From: Ceratotherium simum simum
Lineage: Eukaryota; Chordata; Mammalia; Perissodactyla; Rhinocerotidae
Direction of reading: 5' to 3'
Assembly: GCF_000283155.1 (NCBI RefSeq)
Contig: NW_004454207.1
Span: 13,290,107 to 13,354,106, forward strand
Length of the DNA stretch: 64,000 nucleotides
Position numbers and translations under genes: made by a program. Shown piece by piece: positions 1 through 17,116 of the stretch. Each line of letters opens with the position of its first letter. Position 1 is the stretch's first letter. The notes under the pieces are model-generated. The model was not told where the DNA came from. It was given only the letters and a program-made list of their open reading frames with translations, and ran no database searches.

Positions 1-249
1 ACAAAGATGAATATTTTTAGAATGCTGCCTAATAAAGTCCTTAGATGGCTTCTCACTATCTATAAGTCAAGTCCAGATGCCACTGACATCTCATAGTCTC
101 TAACTTTGGCAGTTATACTTTCTAGCTCCAACCTGTATTTCTAGCCTTATTTCTTATTCAGTGTACTCAGGGTCCCCTAAACATGGCATTGCTTATTCTG
201 TCCCTGCTTCATGGAAAATTCTCCCCCTCCTCTCATTGAAACATCTAGC

Positions 250-462
250 GTAAGACATGGGCTTTGGCATCACAGGGACCTGGATTCAAATGCTGGTTCT
301 GTTGTTCACAAGCTCTGTGGCTTTGGCAAGCCTCTAAACCTTGGTCTAAGCCTCGGTTTCTGGTGTCATAAATTAGAGTTGCTCAGAGGGAGCAATAAGA
401 TGATACATGTAAGATGCTCTGCACAGGCCTGGAGCAGAGGGAGTGCTCAATGAGTGCTGTTA
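250..462 (+). repeat. MIR SINE
   Basis: This is an ancient tRNA-derived SINE, readable through most of its core: a box resembling GACCTGGATTCAAATGCTGG, then a segment resembling the MIR core 'ctgtgtgaccttgggcaag', and a tail with 'gctctgcacaggcctgg...agtgctcaatgag'. It is diverged, as expected for pan-mammalian MIR. Confidence 0.8.
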
Positions 463-867
463 GTAGCACATCCCACCCACCTGCCAGGCTTCTGCATAAA
501 TATGTCCATACTCCTCCAGTCCATAAGATTTGCACATAGTTAGTGCTCAGTGTGCTTTTGTGGACTGAGATTGGACGGATGAATTAGCAAGTCACATATT
601 TTTCCATCCTGCCCCTGTTGATTATGTTTCTGAGCTCCTCCCTGCCAGCCCCATCTCTGCTATCCCATCAGTGTCTGCTCTGGAAGTGGAAACTCATTTT
701 TGACATTTACGTAAGCAAAACGTAGGAAGATAAAATTCTGCTATCCAAGTCATCATATAATGTATTCTCAAAGTTGAGTTGTATTTGATGATGTTTATAA
801 ATCCTCAGCTGGGAAGAGGGAGTGTAAGTACGCAATGTTTTTTAGCTTCCTTCTTTTTTCTCTCCTC

Positions 868-1106
868 AGCGTTGAGTGCTTACTCTCGGATACTGTAATA
901 AGTACTTTGCATATGTTATCGCATTTAATCCTTTCGACAACCTCACGAGAATATGTCATATTCACTCCATTTTACAGAGAAGGAAGGTGAGGCTTAGAGA
1001 GGTAACTAACTTAGTCTTGTCACATAGCTAGTAAATGGCTGGCTGTGATTGGATTGGGACCCAGCTCTGTGACTCCAAAGCCTGTGCTTGTAACCACTGC
1101 CTCTTC
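868..1106 (-). repeat. MIR SINE, reverse orientation
   Basis: It reads 'gagtgcttact...', then 'ttaatcct...acaacctcacgag', 'ccattttacagagaaggaa', 'gaggcttagagaggtaac' and 'cacatagctagtaa', and ends near 'aaccactgcctc'. This is the reverse complement of the MIR consensus over nearly full length. Confidence 0.88.
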
Positions 1107-4100
1107 TTAGCTCTGAGAGGCTATGGCAGATGTCCTCCACCTGGAGTCAGATGGCGTGGATGTGAGGGCGCAGGAGCTTCATCTTGTTCATGCTCCTTCC
1201 TCTCCCCACTGTGAACCGTCCCCCCACCCCATCCCCACTGAAAACCCCTGAGCAAAAGTATTTGATTTTTAGATTAGATCTCCCAGTTTTTAGATTTGTA
1301 CTATCAATAACCTGGTCCAAAGGCTAACTCTTGCCCTTTCCTTCTTTGGTTTTGGATTTTCCGGTGGCCCAGAGCTGAGGAGGGGTAGACGGAACAAGCC
1401 CCGTCTCACGAATGACGTTTAACAGATGAATTCCGGAACCTCGTATTTCAGCAAAAGAGCTGGAGAGTAAAGGGTGGTGGAACCTGCCCGGTGGAGAGCC
1501 TGATGCCCGGATCTTGACTCAGATGTCTCAAGACCGGTCATACCAAGAGGGGACCAGACTGATTTTGTCGGTTCTGGGGTCATATTGAAGATCATTTTTT
1601 ATATAAATTACACAGTGGGCAGATTTTGACTTGCTTAAAGATAGACTTTATCATAATTGTGGCTGCCTTATGAATCCAGTTTTCACAAATTATTTTCAAA
1701 GCCAGTAGCCTAGTGGATTCCATTTTTAGAGGGTTCGTGTTATTACTGACCGATCTCAGTCTACAGAGGCAACCCTCTGTGTTTGTACACGGTCCAACCA
1801 CGTCCCCATCTCTCCCACCCCATCACCTGGAAGCTCTTGGTGCCAGATAGCCAGTGAGAGCTACTGGAAGGGCCTCAGCCCTCAAGGAGCTGCTGCTGCT
1901 CCCCCTTTTTATCTTCTTTTTCTCATTTTTATCTTCTGCCACTTGACAGCAGTTTTTATACTTGCAGACATGTGAAGTTATCATTGTGCAATCCGCCTCC
2001 TCCCCTGCTCATCCTCTTCTCCTACCGCAACCCCTGCCATCACCAGTGGTATCCACATATCTATCCATGTTAGTAATAAATCTTGCAGTCCTTGATCTCT
2101 CCCTCTTTCCTCATAGGAGGGTCCACACTAATGAAGTGCAGGACAGCAAGTGCCAGTCACCATGAATAGCTGCAGAAAACATTGAAGCTTGCCGGGCAGA
2201 TCTGTGCAGGCATTTGCCCCCTGCCCTATTTGGGAGCTGCATTTTGATCTGTATCCTTTATTCCTCCACCACAAGTGAAAACTAGAGTGGCTGTTCTTCA
2301 TGAGGGAATTTGAGGCCCCTGTTATCAGTTCTCACTTAGCCTGTGGTTTTAGAAAGGAGGAGGGAGGAGATAGGGAAGTGGTGAGAGAGTAAGGGGAGTG
2401 TTAGGGGGTGCGTGGTTTCTAAGAGGTGCAAGCTGTAGGCATAAAATTACTGTAATTTGTTTTTAAAATTCTAAATCTGTTTTCTTTGTATAAAAAAACT
2501 GCAGTTAGTGAACTGACACTGTTAAATAAGTTGAAGTGTACAAATGTATACATGAAATATAAGCCTTCCAACTGCCTAATCACATACATAAAATAATTCT
2601 CTTGCTTTTAATGTAGTTTTTATCTTTGATTAATGAAATGTATTGCAGTGTTGAAACTTTAGTGAAGTTTGATACTTTGTCCTTTTAGTTAGTACAAAGA
2701 AATCAAGAATAATGGCATAATTTCATTTAGCAAAATTATTAAGTTCATGAGTTTTTATTTTTAAGACTCTTTTGTGGAGAGCAACTATATTTTTCAACTA
2801 CCTTTTTCTTTTTCTATTGCTTTTATACTGCTTTCCTTGAATTGAAAGGCAAACATCAAGTGTTGGCTTTATCGTGTGGCTTCACTTTGGAAATTCGCTA
2901 TTTCTCCCTGTCAAGATACCTCCTGAAGTCTGTCTGGTGGCATGTTGCATGACTAGGTGTTCTGTATGGGAAGGCCATTTTAGATAGAGGATAGTTTATT
3001 AAATGAGTGAATGAGTAGGTCTGTTGAATTGAAAGACAATAATTTGTTCTCTCTAATAACTAATGGTCCTCATTATCCCACAGTAAAATGTGTATCATTT
3101 TTCTGAAACCCATACAAGATTATTGCTATTGGGCTTAAATAAAGCAAAATTTTACTCTTTTCCATCTCTTCTTATTCAATAGCCCTATGGGAAACATGGC
3201 CACTAAAACTTGGAACTCTTAGCTTTTGTTCTCCAGACTATAGGTTTTTTTCTCTCTTGTTCTAATGAAAGCTCTCTGTATTCTGTGGATGAAATATTCA
3301 CAGTATGCTCCAACATCCAAATAGTCTTCTGTACCTAGCAAAACAGGCCAGTGATGAGACTATTCTAAAGTTCATTCTGGGATTTCATCTTTTAATAAAT
3401 TTATACTTCATGCATAACAGTACTTAGAATTATATAATATCTTTCCTCCAATGAGCAATGATTTGTAAAATAGCTGTCAAGTACATTTCTTCATGGTCAG
3501 TGATAAAATTTCGGGCATTGGCTATCTGGGCAGTTTTCTCATTGGTCCTGAGAAAGTATTGATATTTGAAGAATGTGAGAATGTAGAATTTAATATCTGA
3601 AAGTAGTGCTTAAAACAAGAGAACACACTTAACCCAGTGTGTTCCTCAGTTAAATTGGAAAGTAGAAATTCTCTTTTTAAAAAATGGCCCATACCACTCA
3701 TGTTACAGGAGGTAGTTTTTGTCAGTAGACAAGGTCTAGTAACATCTTCTAAGAAGTAAATGCAGCGGTGAGCCAAGCAATGTTTGGAGGTGCCTTTGAC
3801 AGGCCCCGGGAGATATACCTACAAAGATAGGGGTTGGGGGAGTAAAGTACAGGTGGTTGGGAGTAGAATGATGCCACCAGCAGGTGCCTCAGTTATTACC
3901 TTGTCGATCAAGACTTGCCTTTTTTCATGATTAAGCTCTTAGAAGGATGTACATACATGACCATCATTTCCAAACCTTAAATATTTTCTATAACATAATT
4001 AATAGTAAAATTTAAAAAGTAAGATCACACCAAATGCAAAGTAGGATAGTAAGTCTTGTCAGTTGATAAGAACCACCTGTTCTAGGATGAAGTGCCATTC

Positions 4101-4129
4101 CAAGTACGTCGTCTAATGGCTCATGCTCC
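1107..4129. other. Intronic sequence without a recognised element
   Basis: I see no gene or familiar transposon. 1361-1600 has more CpG dinucleotides than its surroundings (CCGGTGG, AATGACGTTT, TTCCGGAACC, GCCCGG, GACCGG) and holds a CRE-like TGACGTTT. 2330-2420 is a purine-rich patch. The rest is AT-rich and featureless. Confidence 0.5.
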
Positions 4130-4440
4130 CAGCCTACTTTTGCGTTCATTGAACAGATTAATGCTGAAGACCTGCTGTGCTCAGCATCATAATGGGCACT
4201 GTGAGGGATATGAAGTTGAGTCAGTCATGGCTCCTTTATTCAAATTACAGCCCAGTCTGTTTAGTCAGTGTCACTGTTGTGGGGAAGTCTAGTGGACAAC
4301 ACAGTGCATGTCCTGAAAGAGGTAAAACAAAGGATTATCGGTGTTCAGGAGAAGCAAAGACCATTTCCAGTTGGGACCACCAGGAAAGAGTTTATAAAAG
4401 TGGAGGCATTTGAGGTGTTGTGGGAATGTGCTGTGGAGAG
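4130..4440 (+). repeat. Probable L2-type LINE 3' remnant, highly diverged
   Basis: The text resembles the L2-like 3' series 'ctgctgtgctcagcatcataatgggcactgtg', '...gatatgaagttgagtcagtcatggctcc', 'agtctagtggacaacacagtgcatg' and '...gcatttgaggtgttgtggg'. The overlapping short open frames here on both strands are chance frames. Family assignment is tentative. Confidence 0.45.
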
Positions 4441-4867
4441 ACCAGTGTGGAGTTGGGAATGGTTGCCTGTCTCCACCTTTCACCAGTTCTTCCAGCCCAT
4501 TGATAACGGCAGGGCCCCAACCTTCACAGGGTAACCCATGCCATCGCAGCCGCTCCCCGAGGCACATTAGAGAATTCACAGAGAGCCTCTTGAAGGGTTA
4601 TCAGTTGCACAGCCTTGCTCCTCAGTCCCTACGAGGCGAGCACATGATATTTGTTTCTGTCTCGCTAGCCCACAGTGCTGAGGGCCTGCAGTGACACTGC
4701 TCACCTGACTCAAGCAGAGACCTCTACCTCTGAGAACTTGGAGCTAAACCAGAGCATGTTTAGAATAATCGCTTCGAGTAGTAATTCCTAATGCTGGCTT
4801 TGTAACACTTGAAGTTTCCAAAGGAAAAGGGGAATTTCTCAAGTTATTTAAGTTAGATCAGTTTTAA

Positions 4868-5085
4868 AATTTTTAACTTTATTGAGGAATAATTGGCCAT
4901 ATAATTGTGTATATTTAAAGTATACAATGTAATGATATGATATACATATACATTGTAGAATGATTACCAAGATCAAGATAATGAACACATCCATCACCTC
5001 GCATAGTTAACATAGTTAACATTTTTGTGTGTATGTGTGGTGAGAATGCTTAAGGTCTACTCTCAGCAACTTTCAAGTTTTTAAA
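4868..5085 (-). repeat. L1 LINE 3' UTR fragment, reverse orientation
   Basis: This is a classic reversed L1M 3' UTR: 'tttaactttattgaggaata', 'tatatttaaagtatacaatg', 'gaatgattaccaagatcaag', 'catccatcacctcgcatag' and 'actctcagcaactttcaag'. A small tandem duplication of 'catagttaa' is present. Confidence 0.85.
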
Positions 5086-6221
5086 AGATACATCATTTTA
5101 ATTATCTAAAAATGACACCAAGGTTGTGTAGCCTATAGAAAAATGAGTAAGACATAATAAATGAAAAAAAGTACCATATTGCACACAGATACTTAAACTA
5201 TATTAAATGTATATGTATGAAAGAGATGGAAAGAGTGAAGGTGGTGAATTTTAAGTTCTTCACTTGTGGAAAATATATTAATATTTTATTATTAAAAATA
5301 AGACAATTTTTTATAAAAGCAGCAGAAGAAAACAGTTAAACAATTACTAACTCACTTCTAAAAAGATGGGTGTTTAGGGACCTCCAGCGTGGCTGTTTCC
5401 CCCATGTATCTACCATCATAGTTGGAGAGAAGAGGACTGTTGTAAGAGAAGCAGTCATTGGTCTATTATTTTATTTGTGCTATTTCATTTTCCAAATATT
5501 TTTTCAGCATAAAGTTACCATCTTTTCTCAGGTCTAAAAATAGGAAAGAAGACACTTCTAAAGTTTTTTCCTGCACAGAGGTACAGGTCTCATTAAGTTC
5601 AAATTCACATTCAGAGCTATCATCAAGGGCATTAAAAACAATCGAGTGAGGTCATGAGAGTCCTGCCCATCAGGATTTTTTTCTGTCAAGATTTTGGGAG
5701 TTATCTTCTGCAGGGCAATAAAAATCTTGGGAGTTTATTTAACCCAAAAGTTTGGATATTATTTCTTTTAAAATACTCAGAAATTTTCTATTTATCTTAT
5801 AGAGAGGGTTATTGTTGGTATGAGGGCAGTTTCAGTTGTCTGCCACTTGTGTAGTCAGTTGTTTATTATTAAATTGGATCTACAGTATTTTTAAACTTTT
5901 TATTATGGAAATTTCTAAACATGTACAATGGTAGAGAGAATTGTGTAAGAAGCCCCCGTGTGCTCATCACCCAGCTTCAGCATTCTGCAACTGTGGCCAA
6001 TCTTGTTCTTCTTCTCCACCTCTTCCCATTATTTTGAAGTGAGTCCTAGACATCATATCATTTTATCTGTAAATATTTCATTTTGCATTTCTAAAAGACA
6101 AGAATTACCCCTTTCAACAGAAGTATTATCATCACTAGAAAAAACCCCCACAGTTCCTTCATTTCATGAAATATTCAATAAGTATTTATATTTCCCTGAT
6201 CATACTATGAATGCACTTTTA

Positions 6222-6466
6222 TTTATTTATTTTGTGAGGAAGATCAGCCCTGTGCTAACATCTGCCAATCCTCCTCTTTTTTTGCTGAGGAAGACTGGCC
6301 CTGGGCTAACATCCATGCCCATCTTCCTCCACTTTATATGGGATGCCGCCACAGCATGGCTTGCCAAGCGATGTGTCAGTGTGTGCCTGGGGTCTGAACC
6401 GGCGAACCCTGGGCCGCTGCAGTGGAGCACATGCACCCAACCGCTTGTGCCACTGGGCTGGCCCCC
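6222..6466 (-). mobile_element. ERE SINE (tRNA-derived), reverse orientation
   Basis: The reverse strand carries the ERE head (GGCCAGCCCAGTGGCACAAG), tRNA-like boxes and the tail 'ttagcccagggccagtcttcctcagc'. Flanking direct repeats TGAATGCACTTTTA at 6208-6221 and 6467-6480 are perfect 14-bp target-site duplications. This family is typical of horses and their relatives. It has no coding capacity and is mobilised by L1 enzymes. Confidence 0.93.
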
Positions 6467-6549
6467 TGAATGCACTTTTAAAAAACCTCCTTGTTTGAAT
6501 TGGAATCCAGTCAGAGTCCATATGATAGTTAATTCCACTATCTTTTTTT

Positions 6550-6796
6550 GTGTGTGTGTGTGTGAGGAAGATCGGCCCTGAGCTAGCATCTGCCAATCTT
6601 CCTCTTTTTTTGTGCTGAAGAAGACTGGCCCTGGGCTAACATCCTGTGCCCATCTTCCTCTACTTTATATGGGATGCCGCCACAGCATGGCTTGCCAAGC
6701 GGTGCGTTGGTGTGCGCCTGGGATCCGAACTGGCGAACCCCGGGCCGCTGTGGTGGAGCGCGCGCACTTAACCACTTGTGCGACCAGGCCGGCCCG
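6550..6796 (-). mobile_element. ERE SINE, reverse orientation, with GT-rich tail
   Basis: It has the same structure as the upstream copy. The head GGGCCGGCCTGGTCGCACAA lies on the minus strand at its right end. A (GT)n tract at 6551-6563 lies at the old poly-A side. Target-site duplication TATCTTTTTTT is at about 6539-6549 and again from 6797. It sits about 70 bp from the previous ERE, and both are inserted in the same L1. Confidence 0.92.
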
Positions 6797-7129
6797 TATC
6801 TTTTTTTTTTTTTTTTTTTGATCCTTCCAATTTATTTCTTAAAGAAACTGGAGTTTTGTGTCCTATAGAATTTCCCTTATTCTGGAGTTTGTTGATTGCA
6901 TCCTAGTGGTATCCTTGAGCATGTTCCTCTGTCCTCTGTATTTCCTGTAAAGTGGTAGTTAGATCTAAAGACTTGCCTATATTTCAGTTCAATTTATTTT
7001 AGTTTTTGCTAATACTCCTTCCTAGGTGTTGATATCTACATCTGTGAGGAGTTACATAATGTCTGATTGGAATCTAACACATTTTGAAACAAACTCATAG
7101 GTATATCATAAGAGATATTTAGGACTCAC

Positions 7130-8010
7130 TTTTTTCAATGTGAATTTTCTTGTATAACATACATACAGAAAAGTACACAAAACCTAACTGAAAAACTTGA
7201 TGAATTTTCACAAAGTAAACACACACCAGTGTAGTCAGCACTGAGCTCAAGAAAGTGTTACTGCATCCCTAGAAGCCGCTTCATGTCTCCTTCTAGAAAC
7301 TATCTTCCACCCCCCCACCAGAAAATTACTACCGTGACCTCTAACATCATAGATGAAGTTTTCTGAATTTGGGATGTTACGTGTAAGTTGTGTCTTTACT
7401 CTTTGTGTCTGGCTACTTTCATTCAATATGTTTGTGAGATTGGTCCATGTGGTTGTGCTTCATTTCTGTATAGCGTTTCATTGTATGAATATACCACACT
7501 GTATGACTATCTACCTATGGATTTTTTCCACATTTGGGTAATTATGAAGAGTGCTATTTGAGTATCCTTGCACATGTCTTCTGTTGAACAATTGCTCATA
7601 TTTCTGTTGGGTATATACTTAGGAAGAGAATTGCTGGGTTGTAGGGGACGTGTATGTTCAGCTTTCATAGATACTACCAGTTTTCCAAAGTGGCTCAACT
7701 AATTTATACCCTCTACTAGCAGTGTATGAGTGTTCCACATTCTTACCAACACTTCGTTTTCTGTCTTCTTCATTTTATGTGGTGGCATAACGTGATTTTA
7801 ATTTGCATTTCTTTGATGACTAATAAAGTTGAGCACCTGTTGACACGTTTATTGGCCATTTAAATATCTGCTTTTGTGAGGTGCCTCCTCAAGCCTTTTT
7901 CTACTTTTCTGTTTGGTTGTCTTTTACTTATTGATTTGTAGGCATTCCTTATATATTCTAAATATGAGTCCTTTCGAAATATATATCACACACATCTCCT
8001 ATTTGGCATA
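7130..8010 (-). repeat. L1M LINE 3' fragment, reverse orientation
   Basis: It reads in order: 'cttgatgaattttcacaaag', 'gtctggctactttcattcaa', 'gtttgtgagattggtccatg', 'ttgctgggttgtaggg', 'ccagttttccaaagtggct' and 'tttaatttgcatttctttgatgactaataaagttgagcacctg' in parts, then 'ggcattccttatatattcta'. This is the reverse complement of the end of L1 ORF2 and the 3' UTR. Confidence 0.88.
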
Positions 8011-8015
8011 CTTTT

Positions 8016-8462
8016 TTTTCAAGTATAATTTACATACCATGAAATGCTGCCATCTTAAGAGTATCATATAATCAGTTTATCAAGACAGAACATTTCCATC
8101 ACCCAGAAAGTTCCCTTGTACCCCTTCCCAGTCAATGTCCCCTCACAAAAGCAACTCTCATCTGATTTCTATGACCATAGGTTAGTTTTGCCTATTCTAA
8201 AATTTTATAAAAATGATTTCCTACGGTATATGCTTTTTGTGTTCAGCTCCTTTAATTTAGCATGTTTTTGAGATTCATCCATCTTCTGTGTGTCAGTATT
8301 CTTTCTTTTTCATTGCTGAGTAGTATTCCATGGTAGCTTTTACCAGTTTATTTAATCATTCTCTTGTTGGTGGACATCTGGATTGTTTGCAATTTCTGAT
8401 TATTATGAATAAAGCTGCTGTGAACATTCTTATGCAAGGCTTTTTATGGATATAGCATTTAC
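8016..8462 (-). repeat. Second L1 3' fragment, reverse orientation
   Basis: A new start of the same L1 3' UTR pattern follows directly: 'ttcaagtataatttacatac', 'acagaacatttccatcaccc', 'tttttgagattcatccatct', 'gagtagtattccatggtag' and 'gaataaagctgctgtgaaca'. Repetition of the L1 order shows this is a separate insertion next to, or into, the previous one. Confidence 0.85.
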
Positions 8463-11176
8463 CTTTTAAAAATTATTTTTTTCCTTAATCTTATTAAATT
8501 TTCAGTTTGTCTGTTGTTCTCTAAGAAGTCCAGATATATGAAACCCTGGATTCATGCAAAAGATAAATGATTTATTTCCTAATAGAAAAATTTAGAAAAA
8601 AAATTCACAGTAGGATTCCATTAATTAGCTTTCCTAGTAGTTTAAGTGATTCATGTTTTAAACAACTGCTTGGGAATACCAGTTACTCTGCTCATTTGGA
8701 GTTTCATTCATATGGATTTTTTCCTTTTTCCCACTTGTATGAACATATATAATTGGCTTTCCTGTAGTTATTTGTAGTTGCACTAATAGAGACCTTGTCT
8801 TTTGGAGGAAGAAAATGATTTGGTCAAATGCATCAGCCTCTCAATTGAATGCCTTGAATTTGGAACAGTTTAAATACCCTTTGGGAGTGGGGGCATATAA
8901 ACATTCTAAAAACAGGTGGTTTACAATGGTTAAAAAGTACAATAGTAGAAAAAGTAATTTTGTGCTAAATGTCACTTTGGAGGTGTGTGTGATAAGACTA
9001 CGGTGATCTTAAGTAAAAAACAGCGCTGCTGAACTCATCTACCCCAATGCCTATGATGTTACTTTCTATAAATACTTCTTGAAACATGAGAGCTTTGATC
9101 CTGTTGCCAAAATAATGTGAGATCCTATAAATTTTCTAATTATAAATGACATATTTTAATTTCATTCCACTGCCCCCTCTGTCTCTCTCCACCCCCGCAG
9201 CCCGAGAAAAATGATGTGACTGGATCACTACAAGTCACGGGATTGAATTAAAGCACGCATCATTTCTGTTTATGGGGGGGAAACCACGGCTGCTCTTCCC
9301 CCGGATAACTGGGGCCAAGCCCAAGTAGGCTGTTGCTTCTTTTATTCTGTGCCGGACCAAATGATTGAAGTCACCTGTCAAATCTAGTAGAAGTGGGGAA
9401 GTTCCTTTTGTCAAATGGGGCATAAAGTTTGTTTCTTTAAGCCAGTTGTTCAGAGAAAGCTCTCAGTAGAAGAGATAAGGAATTTGGAATTCAGTTTTGT
9501 ATCTTTTGCTCAAAGACTAACATGATTACTTACTGTATGGTGAGCAGTTTAATATCGATTATACAGTGTATCTGCGTCTATGCCAGCTATGATTGTAAAT
9601 ATTTTGCTTTAATCTCATTTCTGACAAAAGTGTTTAATTTTGGAGGGACAGTAATTACAAATGGAGCGATATGTAGCCGCTCTATTTTGCACATTTTAAA
9701 ATTCAGAAGCTACCTCTAGGTGGCAGCACCGGATACTCTTTTTCCTGTTGTTTCACTTTAGCCTTAATGAGTTATGGTAGAAGCAGTAAAACTTTTAAGA
9801 CTCCCAAAACTTGGAAATAAGCTGCTTATTGCCAATTTTGCAAGGATTTGAAAAAATGAATTTATATGTTGAATGAGTTTGGGGCTTGTTTAAGCCTGGA
9901 TTTTGACCTTTAAAAGAAAGATTCTGGCAGCAGTGATCTTTTTTTTTAATGTGACATTGTATGTTTTCTTAAAAAGATCTAATTTAGCTCTCTGTGATTT
10001 GCCTGTTGAACTTATAATTGTCCTCCCAAGAAAATCACTTTATGACATTTTTTAATCCAAGTAACTTGTACAAGGATCATTATATACCTAATATTTTAAG
10101 GTAATTACAGTGTCGTCTCCCTTTATATTTTAAAAATTTAACATTGACTTATGACCAAGAGTGCTGAGATGAAGTCCCTTCTTTGAAAAAATTCAGCTTG
10201 GGAATAAATCTCAAGTAATTAGCTAGGCCAGTTGGCTTTCTTATTGCCATGGGCAGATAAGGGTTCTTTGTGGAAATGGACATTTAAAGTAGACATTTCA
10301 TAAGGCCTGATATTTTTTCATAACTTTTGGCCACTTGTTTGGCTTTTCTCCATAAGTAGCAAGACAGCCCCTGTCCAGTTTTGGCTTACTCAGCAGGCAG
10401 GCTGTCCCAGGGCTCGGCTACACTAAGTGGGCCGTGGCTGTTGGGGAGGTCTAGAGAGAGCTTTCATTGCTTCCTTGTCGCAGCCCGGCCAGTTTTGTAT
10501 ATGTGCAAAGCCAGCATTATTTTGTTCCTTGATTTTTGGGTTGTGAAAGAAGCTTGCCTTTTAGAAAACCCTTGCTTACTATTTTTCTTTTTCCTTCCTT
10601 TTCGAATAGTATTAGCCTGGGAAAATGATAAATAATCACACCATCAGAGAAAAGGTAAAGCTGCTTTCTTATAATCACAAATAAAGCAAGACATTATGTG
10701 AATACACTTGGATTCACAGCTAGAGTTTAAGGAATTTGCAACAGTTAACCTTCACTACGGAGAAGAAACGGCATCATTCACAGGCATGGTCCCTCTCACT
10801 CAGTTCCTCTGCCCCTCCTTGTCTTTAAATGGGAGGGTCGATATTCCCACACTTCACTAACTTGCAGTTTCTCTTAGGGGGTAGGTAACTTGTAAAATAA
10901 AAATGTATAGTGAGTCTTGGGGCCAAGTGACCTAGGTGACAGTAATTTATGTCACTAACCAAGAACAGTTTTTCAAGTTGTTTTGAATGTATGTTCTTTG
11001 TCTTTATTATAGACTATCATGTTAGGAAATATTCACTTTAATTCCTACAAAGAGCAGCTGTTAACTTGCTATGCAGCATGAACATGCATTTCATATATTT
11101 TTCCAAATGCATTATCTTGAATGAATATAGTCTGGATTAAATGATGTTCATCCACTATTTTATTTTTGCATTCATA
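8463..11176. other. Intronic unique sequence
   Basis: No gene or familiar transposon is seen. The segment 9190-9430 stands out as less AT-rich, with a CCGAGAAAAATGATGTGACTG stretch, a run of eight Gs near 9276 and CCCCCGGATAACTGGGGCC. It may be a conserved non-coding element. The remainder is ordinary AT-rich intron. Confidence 0.4.
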
Positions 11177-11320
11177 TGACATTTATTGAGCGCCTACCAC
11201 ATGATAGGCACCGTTGAAAATGGTTTGTTTTCTTATGTCTGATTTCAACTTGAGAAGTGCGTGGTCGGTGGTACGACCTCTATTTTGCAGGTGAGAAAAC
11301 TGAGACTCCCAGTCTCCGTC
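11177..11320 (-). repeat. MIR SINE fragment, reverse orientation
   Basis: 'atttattgagcgcctaccac', 'gataggcaccgtt' and later 'attttgcaggtgagaaaactgagactccc' match the reversed MIR core, with poor preservation in the middle. Confidence 0.6.
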
Positions 11321-12414
11321 GTGGTCTTTGTTCAGTACCTTTCTACTGTGTCAGAGTCGGTCTCAAATCTTTTATAATTACTAGATGTCGCTTGACAATT
11401 GAACAAATAGGATTTAGGATCTTGTCACTGAATTCTGAATACATCTTTTGGATTATCTACCTATGCAGCTGTTGATAGAGTTAAAATAGTTTTTAGGTAT
11501 TTTTGGTATTTAAACTTTTTGCTCAGTGACTGTTTTAAATTACTTATTTCCCTTTATACTAAAATAAATCTGATAGCTTTCCTTAGATTTCTAAAAAGCC
11601 TAGAACTCTTAGGGATTGCTAAGGGACGCTTTCAAGAAAATATAATAAGATAGAGTGTGGAATAATTATCTTTAAGTGTAAATTCAAATAGTAGATTTTG
11701 ACAGATATGCTTTGGCCTGGGGTAAATTAAATTGGTTGGCCTTAAAATGTTTCTTTTCTCAAATAGTTTGGGGAAACAAGATAGCCTAAACTATGCATCA
11801 ATTGATTTCTTGTGTCATTTTGATTGAAATATGGAAGGTATATTTGGTTTCAGAATTGTTGGGAACATTTTGGCCTGTAGAATCTGTAGATTCATTGTTT
11901 GTGCACATATTTTAAATTTCTCAATTCAGAACACCAAAAAACCATGTCGTGTTTTGTCTCAGATGCTGCTACTGAATTTTAACCACTGAATTAGATTGCA
12001 ACCTACATGCTGTTAACTACTGAGCCAAGATGGAATCGACCACTGCATTGAAATCAGGGTTAGCAGTTGTGTCTGCACTTGAAGGAGTTGTAATAGCAGT
12101 GAACTTGTTTTCTTTAATGGACTTTTATTCTCTATTTTCAGTTTTAATGGTGATACTTTGATTTTAAGAGATTTTCTTAATAACAGTGCACATTTATTTG
12201 AGATTTTCCCTGTAACTTTAGGAAAATAGTAAAACCATCCTGTAGAAGTACTTGCTTTCAAACCCAAATGTGCAGAGGCATATTTCTGCATTTTTTTTAA
12301 TGCAGTTTATTTGTTTTATTTATAATCTCTTGTAAAAAGAGAAGTCATTTGTCCATGTGCTATGAACCTCTAACTTGAGTTCAAATGGTCATGTATGTGT
12401 CTGAGTGAATTTAA

Positions 12415-16913
<4,499 letters not shown>

Positions 16914-17101
16914 GGGGCCAGCCCCATGGCCTAGTGGTAAAGTTCAGTGCACTCCGCTTTGCCGGGCCGGGTTTGGTTCCCAGGCACGGACCTACACTGC
17001 CTGTCAGCAGCCATGCTGTGTCAGCGACCCACATACAAAATAGAGGAAGATTGGCACAGATGTTAGCTCAGGGAGAATCTTTCCTCAGCAAAAAAAAAAA
17101 G
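16914..17101 (+). mobile_element. ERE SINE, forward orientation (older subfamily)
   Basis: The head GGGGCCAGCCCCATGGCCTA is followed by B-box-like GGTTTGGTTCCCAGG, then 'agatgttagctcagggagaa' and a poly-A tail. Perfect 15-bp target-site duplications GAAATCAGGTTGTCA are at 16899-16913 and 17102-17116. It is shorter and differently tailed from the copies at 24493 and 40714, so it is probably another ERE subfamily. Confidence 0.93.
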
Positions 17102-17116
17102 GAAATCAGGTTGTCA

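Larger units (their letters stand above)
5893..7110 (-). repeat. L1M LINE 3' region, reverse orientation, interrupted by two ERE SINEs
   Basis: The left part (5893-6207) reads 'tgtacaatggtagagagaat', 'cgtgtgctcatcacccagct' and 'gacatcatatcattttatct'. The right part resumes at about 6467-6540 and 6800-7110 with 'cctatagaatttcccttatt', 'catgttcctctgtcctctgt' and 'atttcctgtaaagtggtagt'. These are familiar in order from mammalian L1M 3' ends. The long open frame through 5958-6581 crosses L1 and SINE sequence and is not a gene. Confidence 0.75.

Noticed and set aside
4092..4694. Cluster of overlapping frames on both strands
   Set aside because: Falls on a diverged L2-like repeat and neighbouring sequence; no conserved protein motif and no splice pair.
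5958..6581. Longest open frame in the window (207 codons, + strand)
   Set aside because: It runs through a reversed L1 fragment and an ERE SINE, with low-complexity Phe/Ser-rich text and no splice or family signal. Chance frame.
6227..6596. Minus-strand frames of 96-120 codons over the EREs
   Set aside because: ERE SINEs often give such frames because they are GC-richer; no coding function.
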